Positions 5,328 to 8,729 of a DNA stretch of 8,729 bases are shown here, piece by piece. Made by a program: the position numbers and the translations under genes. The stretch spans positions 1-8,729 of the forward strand of contig JANYBU010000228.1 in the NCBI GenBank assembly GCA_025360665.1, given 5' to 3'. Source of the stretch: Nitrospira sp. (GTDB lineage Bacteria > Nitrospirota > Nitrospiria > Nitrospirales > Nitrospiraceae). Under the pieces are notes generated by a model. That model did not search any database, had not been told where the DNA came from, and saw only the letters and a list, made by a program, of their open reading frames with translations. How positions within the stretch are numbered: position 1 is the first letter of the stretch; every line of letters begins with the position of its first letter.

Positions 5328-6578
5328 ATGAGTGCTCGTTCGACCAGACGGATAGTCGTGACCGGTCTGGGGGTGATCACGCCTCTGGGGACGGGTGTCG
5401 AAAAAACGTGGAAGGCCATCTGTGCCGGTGAATCCGGCATCGGTCGAATCACGAAATTCGATCCTGCAGCCTACGACGCCCAAATCGCCGGTGAAGTGAA
5501 AGACTTCGACCCGGCCCAGTTTATCGAGAAAAAAGAAATCAAAAAGATGGATACCTTCATCCATTACGCCGTGGGTGCTGCCCAGCTGGCGGTGGATGAT
5601 GCGGGGTTTACCGTGGCGTCGGAAGAGGCCGTGCGAGTCGGTGTGTATATCGGATCGGGTATCGGGGGGCTTGGGTCGATCGAACACTACCACAAGATTC
5701 TGCAGGAAAAAGGCCCCGGGCGCGTCTCGCCGTTTTTTATTCCGATGACCATCATCAACCTGGCCTCGGGACAGGTGGCGATCAGACTGGGCGCCAAGGG
5801 GCCGAACTCCTGCGCGGTGACGGCTTGTGCGACGGGCAATCACTGTATCGGCGACGCATATCGATTGATTCAGGCGGGCGATGCCGATGTCATGATCGCG
5901 GGCGGGGCGGAAGCGGCCATTACGCCGTTGGGGGTTGCAGGGTTTGCGGCGTCGAAAGCGTTGTCGTTTCGCAACGATGAACCGACAAAAGCGAGCCGGC
6001 CGTTCGACAAGGGTCGTGACGGATTCGTGCTCGGCGAAGGCGCCGGAGTCGTCGTCTTGGAGGAACTGGAGCATGCGCGTCGGCGAGGGGTTCGGATCTA
6101 TGCCGAACTCATCGGCTACGGCATGAACAGCGACGCCTACCATATTACCGCCCCGTCCGAAGAGGGTGAAGGCGCGGTCCGGTGCATGGAGCTGGCGCTC
6201 AAGGATGCCGGCATCGGCAAGGATCAGGTCGGGTACATTAACGCGCATGGAACCTCGACGATGGCGGATGCCATTGAGACCAAGGCCATCAAGCATGTGT
6301 TCGGTGAACGGGCCTACCGGATTCCGGTAAGTTCGACCAAGTCGATGACCGGCCACTTACTCGGGGCGGCAGGTGGGATTGAAGCGGTGTTCAGTGTTCT
6401 CGCGCTTCACCACGGGATACTTCCCCCGACGATCAACCTGGATCATCCTGATCCTGCATGCGATCTGGACTACATTCCGCACAGGGCCAGACCGGCTGCG
6501 GTGACGGTCGCGCTGTCGAATTCTTTCGGATTCGGCGGGGTCAATGCCTGTCTGCTCTTTAGAAAACCAGACGCCTAA
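5328..6578 (+). CDS. fabF: Beta-ketoacyl-ACP synthase II (FabF)
   Basis: FabF elongates fatty acids by condensing acyl-ACP with malonyl-ACP; in E. coli it also governs the temperature-dependent C16 to C18 step. The 416-residue protein has the KAS I/II Cys-His-His set: Cys167 in VTACATGNH, His307 in NAHGTST and His343 in the STKSMTGHLLGAAGG block, with Lys338 beside it. RRIVVTGLGVITPLG at the N-terminus and SFGFGGVNA (399-407, containing the gating-loop phenylalanine) are family hallmarks. The sequence fits FabF better than FabB (VTGLGVITPLG, adjacency to acpP). Start: ATG 5328 is preceded by a short TAGGA (5319-5323); an overlapping GTG at 5325 would add one Met and is too close to that box. 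There is no frameshift or truncation. rnc starts 30 bases downstream. Confidence 0.97.
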   Translation: MSARSTRRIVVTGLGVITPLGTGVEKTWKAICAGESGIGRITKFDPAAYDAQIAGEVKDFDPAQFIEKKEIKKMDTFIHYAVGAAQLAVDDAGFTVASEEAVRVGVYIGSGIGGLGSIEHYHKILQEKGPGRVSPFFIPMTIINLASGQVAIRLGAKGPNSCAVTACATGNHCIGDAYRLIQAGDADVMIAGGAEAAITPLGVAGFAASKALSFRNDEPTKASRPFDKGRDGFVLGEGAGVVVLEELEHARRRGVRIYAELIGYGMNSDAYHITAPSEEGEGAVRCMELALKDAGIGKDQVGYINAHGTSTMADAIETKAIKHVFGERAYRIPVSSTKSMTGHLLGAAGGIEAVFSVLALHHGILPPTINLDHPDPACDLDYIPHRARPAAVTVALSNSFGFGGVNACLLFRKPDA

Positions 6579-6608
6579 CAGGCCCGTGCGAGGGATCTAC
6601 TCGTTACT

Positions 6609-7316
6609 ATGACTTCGGCTTCCTCCGCCGACTCGCTCCAATCCTTGTTGGGCTATCGATTCAAGTCCCTTGCCCTGATCGACGAAGCCTTGACTCATTC
6701 CTCTCTCGTCAACGAACAGAAATCGGCTTCGCCTCAACATAACGAGCGGCTCGAATTTCTCGGCGATGCCGTGCTGTCGCTTGTGATGACTGAGTACCTG
6801 GCCTCGGCGTTGCCGCAGTCTTCAGAGGGTGCCCTCTCGAAGCTGAAGGCCAAGTTGGTGAGTGAGGCATCGTTGGCGCAGGTGGCTCGCCGCCTTGGAC
6901 TGGGGGAGCATCTCAAGCTCGGGCGCGGGGAGGACCGTTCGAATGGGCGCGAGAAAGACTCGCTGTTGGCCGATGCGCTGGAGGCGGTGCTCGCGGCGGT
7001 TCATCTTGACGGAGGATTCGATGCAAGCCGCACGGTGACGCGCCACATTTTCGCAGAGGAACTCACGAATATTGCTGCGCAACAGGAGCAGCCGGGGGCG
7101 GGCGACTACAAGACCCAGTTTCAGGAGTGGTGTCAAAAGCGGCATGACACATTGCCACGTTATACGACCGTTCGAGAAACAGGGCCCGACCACCAGAAGT
7201 TGTTCGAGGTGGAACTGTCCATTCAGGGCGAGGTCGTGGGCATGGGGTCCGGGCGAAGCAAGAAAGAAGCAGAACAACAGGCAGCGAAGCAGGCCCTCCA
7301 ACAGATAGGGGCCTGA
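6609..7316 (+). CDS. rnc: Ribonuclease III
   Basis: RNase III cuts double-stranded RNA, notably the stems flanking rRNAs in the precursor, and many mRNA leaders. The 235-residue protein has both domains. The N-terminal endonuclease domain carries the signature NERLEFLGDAVL (45-56) with Glu46, Glu49 and Asp53, then Glu73 in SSEGALSKLKAKLVS, and Asp122 and Glu125 in LLADALEAVLAAVHLDGG, matching the metal-binding residues of the E. coli enzyme. The double-stranded RNA binding domain runs from about 165 to 233 (DYKTQFQEW near its start, GSGRSKKEAEQQAAKQAL at its end). The start is the only ATG before the conserved region; the nearest purine box, GAGGGA (6590-6595), is 13 bases away and therefore weak. 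Following fabF by 30 bases, it probably shares the fab transcript, although rnc is more usual after acpP in Gram-positives. Confidence 0.97.
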   Translation: MTSASSADSLQSLLGYRFKSLALIDEALTHSSLVNEQKSASPQHNERLEFLGDAVLSLVMTEYLASALPQSSEGALSKLKAKLVSEASLAQVARRLGLGEHLKLGRGEDRSNGREKDSLLADALEAVLAAVHLDGGFDASRTVTRHIFAEELTNIAAQQEQPGAGDYKTQFQEWCQKRHDTLPRYTTVRETGPDHQKLFEVELSIQGEVVGMGSGRSKKEAEQQAAKQALQQIGA

Positions 7317-7334
7317 TCCGGTCGGCATGGTAGG

Positions 7335-7362
7335 ATGACCTCGCGATGAGATCGATTATTAT
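7335..7362 (+). promoter_or_regulatory. Weak promoter candidate before the cyclophilin pair
   Basis: In the 61-base gap after rnc, ATGACC (7335-7340, 4 of 6 matches to TTGACA) and TATTAT (7357-7362, 5 of 6 matches to TATAAT) are 16 bases apart. The predicted transcription start, about 7369, would fall within the GGGAGG ribosome site (7367-7372), leaving almost no leader. That argues against it, so this is a low-confidence call and the genes may simply be read through from rnc. Confidence 0.2.
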
Positions 7363-7377
7363 TCCAGGGAGGCGATG

Positions 7378-7983
7378 ATGCAGAGACGAATCATGGTGAA
7401 ATTTGTGGCGGTGACACTCGTGCTCGGCGGGAGTTTGTTGCTAGGGATGGGCGCACTCTTTGCCGCTGACAAGGCTCCAGTGGGAAAAGCGGAAGGGGTA
7501 AAAGGCCCGAAGGCCATTATCAAAACAAAGTTTGGCGACATGGACATCGTTTTTTTCCCTGAGAAGGCTCCCAAGCATGTTGAAAATTTCATCGCGTTGG
7601 CGAAATCCGGTTTCTATAACGGCACGATCTTTCATCGTGTGATTCCAGGGTTCATGATCCAGGGCGGTGATCCCAACACCAAAGATTTGAATAAGCCGGA
7701 GACCTACGGTCAGGGTGGGCCGAGCCAGCGGCTCAAGGCTGAGTTCAACGACATTCCTCACCGGCGAGGGATTCTCTCCATGGCGCGCACGAGCGATCCC
7801 AACAGTGCCGGGTCGCAGTTCTTCATTGTCGTCAAGGATTCGAACTTTCTCGATGGGCAATATACGGTCTTTGGCGAGGTGGTGAAGGGGATGGAGGTGG
7901 TGGACAAGATTGTCGGTTTGCCGAAGAACAGCCGCGACCTTCCGACGGAACGGGCGGAGATGACGATCGTGGTGGTCGAGTAA
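7378..7983 (+). CDS. Exported cyclophilin-type peptidyl-prolyl isomerase (soluble, periplasmic)
   Basis: A cyclophilin that catalyses cis-trans isomerisation of Xaa-Pro bonds, here outside the cytoplasm. From ATG 7378 the 201-residue precursor has a signal peptide: basic MQRRIMVK, a hydrophobic core (about 9-28) and a likely cut near Ala29/Ala30 before DKAP. The mature protein has a short linker, then the cyclophilin domain from about residue 43. Active-site residues by comparison with human CypA: Arg87 in FHRVIPGFMIQGGD, Phe92, Met93, Gln95, and Gln147 and Phe149 in AGSQFFIVV. Phe157 replaces CypA's Trp121, a change common in bacterial members that lowers cyclosporin affinity, and Tyr162 stands at its His126. 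Start: GGGAGG (7367-7372) is five bases from ATG 7378; ATG 7375 is too close and ATG 7393 would shorten the n-region. About 70% identical in its domain to the next gene. Confidence 0.93.
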   Translation: MQRRIMVKFVAVTLVLGGSLLLGMGALFAADKAPVGKAEGVKGPKAIIKTKFGDMDIVFFPEKAPKHVENFIALAKSGFYNGTIFHRVIPGFMIQGGDPNTKDLNKPETYGQGGPSQRLKAEFNDIPHRRGILSMARTSDPNSAGSQFFIVVKDSNFLDGQYTVFGEVVKGMEVVDKIVGLPKNSRDLPTERAEMTIVVVE

Positions 7984-8631
7984 ACAATGCAAGGTTGGTG
8001 GGCCATGACGCGTGACTCTGCCGCCATGAGAAGCCTCATACTGTGCGGAGTGCTGTTGGCGATCGGTCTCCTCACGGGTTGTGGAGGGAAGGCCGACGTG
8101 AAACCGGTTGCTCCTCTTGCTCCTCCGCCAGGCCCTGGTCCGAAAGCCATTATCAAGACTAAGTTTGGGGACATACATATCAAGTTGTATCCGGATGTGG
8201 CCCCGAATCATGTTAAGAACTTTATCAAGCTGGCCAAGTCCGGCTTTTACGATGGGACGATTTTCCACCGGGTTATCCCCGGTTTTATGATCCAGGGTGG
8301 TGATCCCAATACGAAAAATTCGCTGCGCAAGGACACCTATGGGCAGGGCGGGCCCAAGGATGAGAAGGGCAATCCCATCTTGCTCAAGGCGGAGTTCAGC
8401 GATCTTCCTCACAAGCGAGGCATTGTGTCGATGGCGCGGGCGACCGAGCCTGACACCGCGGGGTCGCAGTTTTTCATTGTCGTCGAGCCGTCCCACTTTC
8501 TCGATGGAAAATACACGGCGTTTGGCGAGGTGACCAAAGGCCTTGGCGTCGCCGATAAGATCGTGGGCGTGCCGAAAAACGATCACGACTTGCCGAACGA
8601 GCGGATTGAGATGACGGTGACGATTGTCGAA
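7504..8631 (+). repeat. Tandem duplication of the cyclophilin domain
   Basis: The domain-coding stretches 7504-7980 and 8137-8631 are direct repeats at the protein level: a hand alignment gives about 113 identities over 159 aligned residues (about 70%), with a single six-residue insertion in the second copy. DNA similarity is also visible, for example ATGATCCAGGG followed by GGTGATCCCAA in both. The regions between and before the domains (signal peptides, linkers) are unrelated. This fits an old tandem duplication followed by replacement or divergence of the export signal. Confidence 0.85.
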
Positions 8632-8634
8632 TAG
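8005..8634 (+). CDS. Lipoprotein cyclophilin-type peptidyl-prolyl isomerase
   Basis: A second cyclophilin, predicted to be lipid-anchored. The 209-residue precursor has an n-region with two arginines, a hydrophobic stretch (10-23) and a lipobox LTGC with Cys26 as the lipidated residue. Glycine at +2, not aspartate, suggests sorting to the outer membrane by the enterobacterial Lol rule, if it applies here. A Pro/Ala-rich linker (34-46) leads to the cyclophilin domain (from 45). Active-site positions are Arg89, Phe94, Met95, Gln97, Gln155, Phe157, Phe165 and Tyr170, the same as in the upstream paralogue; a six-residue insertion follows TYGQGGP. Start: ATG 8005 is chosen because it gives a normal lipoprotein n-region and has GGTGGG/AAGG just upstream. 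ATG 7987 (only three bases after the previous stop) and ATG 8026 are alternatives. The stop codon lies at the edge of a strong hairpin. Confidence 0.92.
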   Translation: MTRDSAAMRSLILCGVLLAIGLLTGCGGKADVKPVAPLAPPPGPGPKAIIKTKFGDIHIKLYPDVAPNHVKNFIKLAKSGFYDGTIFHRVIPGFMIQGGDPNTKNSLRKDTYGQGGPKDEKGNPILLKAEFSDLPHKRGIVSMARATEPDTAGSQFFIVVEPSHFLDGKYTAFGEVTKGLGVADKIVGVPKNDHDLPNERIEMTVTIVE

Positions 8635-8661
8635 CAGCGGAGTCTCACGGACTCCGCTGCT
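8633..8661. terminator. Strong 12-bp hairpin, probable bidirectional terminator
   Basis: AGCAGCGGAGTC (8633-8644) pairs perfectly with GACTCCGCTGCT (8650-8661) around a 5-base loop (TCACG). It is the strongest dyad I found in the window. It begins within the TAG of the lipoprotein cyclophilin gene and lies between that gene and an apparent convergent minus-strand gene, the usual place for a shared terminator. Only two Ts follow on the + strand and few on the other, so it is not a canonical U-tract terminator. A T-run at 8693-8698 is too far from the stem to count. Confidence 0.6.
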
Positions 8662-8684
8662 TGAGGAATGTGGACGGGATAACG

Positions 8685-8729
8685 CTATTTGATTTTTTCG
8701 ATGAATGTGCGGAGGCGGGCTCGCTCGGA
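8685..8729 (-). CDS. C-terminal end of a convergent gene (partial)
   Basis: Read from the right edge on the minus strand, an open frame gives SERARLRTFIEKIK and then TAG (8687-8685). Codon choice resembles the neighbours and the residues look like an amphipathic C-terminal helix. The strong hairpin between this stop and the cyclophilin stop supports convergent transcription. Fourteen residues do not allow a family assignment. A plus-strand frame starting at ATG 8701 is also open to the edge, so strand is uncertain. Confidence 0.4.
   Translation of the reverse strand, partial: SERARLRTFIEKIK

Noticed and set aside
5076..6356. A 426-codon antisense frame opposite acpP and fabF
   Set aside because: FabF and ACP on the plus strand have complete catalytic motifs. 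The antisense translation is rich in Arg/His/Gly and resembles no family I know.
6573..6603. Small dyads around the fabF stop and before rnc (GCCT/AGGC and CGAG/CTCG) as a possible RNase III autoregulation site
   Set aside because: Each stem is only 4 bp with no supporting longer duplex. RNase III sites normally need a longer helix, so this is chance-level.
7441..8586. A 381-codon open antisense frame spanning both cyclophilin genes
   Set aside because: It lies entirely opposite two well-supported cyclophilin genes, and its two halves mirror each other because the genes are paralogues. The His/Arg-rich composition is typical of an antisense shadow in GC-rich DNA.
1..8729. Search for mobile elements, CRISPR repeats, tRNA/rRNA genes, toxin-antitoxin or defence genes
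   Set aside because: No transposase or integrase motifs, flanking inverted repeats, regularly spaced repeats, tRNA-like cloverleaf or toxin-like small gene was seen. The sequence is explained by housekeeping genes.

Overview
The window is a compact, almost entirely coding stretch from a bacterium with a Gram-negative style cell envelope. It carries a type II fatty-acid/phospholipid gene cluster on the + strand: yceD (DUF177), rpmF, plsX, fabH, fabD, fabG, acpP, fabF, then rnc (RNase III), followed by two tandem exported cyclophilins. GC content looks like roughly 55-60% by eye. The yceD-rpmF-plsX-fabH-fabD-fabG-acpP-fabF order matches the enterobacterial cluster, while rnc following the fatty-acid genes resembles the Gram-positive plsX-fabD-fabG-acpP-rnc order. 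A signal-peptide protein and a lipoprotein indicate a diderm. My best guess is Nitrospirota (Nitrospira-like) or a related deep-branching diderm. This is inference from gene order and protein flavour, not an identification.

Layout: bases 1-31 look like the last codons of an upstream gene. 71-884 holds yceD and the ribosomal protein L32 gene. A 194-base gap (885-1078) has an imperfect hairpin and no convincing promoter. plsX and fabH (1079-3075) overlap by ATGA. A 187-base gap (3076-3262) has a perfect TTGACA box and a 7-bp hairpin, and probably starts a second transcript. fabD, fabG, acpP, fabF and rnc (3263-7316) follow with gaps of about 15-70 bases. Two cyclophilin genes (7378-8634) end in a 12-bp hairpin, beyond which the tail of a convergent minus-strand gene appears to enter.

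How the genes work together: FabD loads malonyl onto the acyl carrier protein AcpP. FabH condenses malonyl-ACP with acetyl-CoA to start chains, FabF elongates them and FabG reduces the 3-keto intermediates. PlsX converts the finished acyl-ACP to acyl-phosphate for glycerolipid synthesis. The dehydratase, enoyl reductase, acetyl-CoA carboxylase and ACP synthase are not in the window. L32, YceD and RNase III tie the cluster to ribosome production and growth. The cyclophilins are extracytoplasmic proline isomerases with no obvious enzymatic link to lipid synthesis.

I found no mobile element, CRISPR array, tRNA/rRNA, phage gene or defence gene, and no evidence of an undescribed system. All complete proteins keep their key catalytic residues. 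The points worth a second look are small: duplicated Shine-Dalgarno/start signals at acpP, mini-ORFs abutting the SD-poor starts of plsX and fabD, the soluble/lipidated cyclophilin pair, and the internal promoter/leader-hairpin candidate before fabD.
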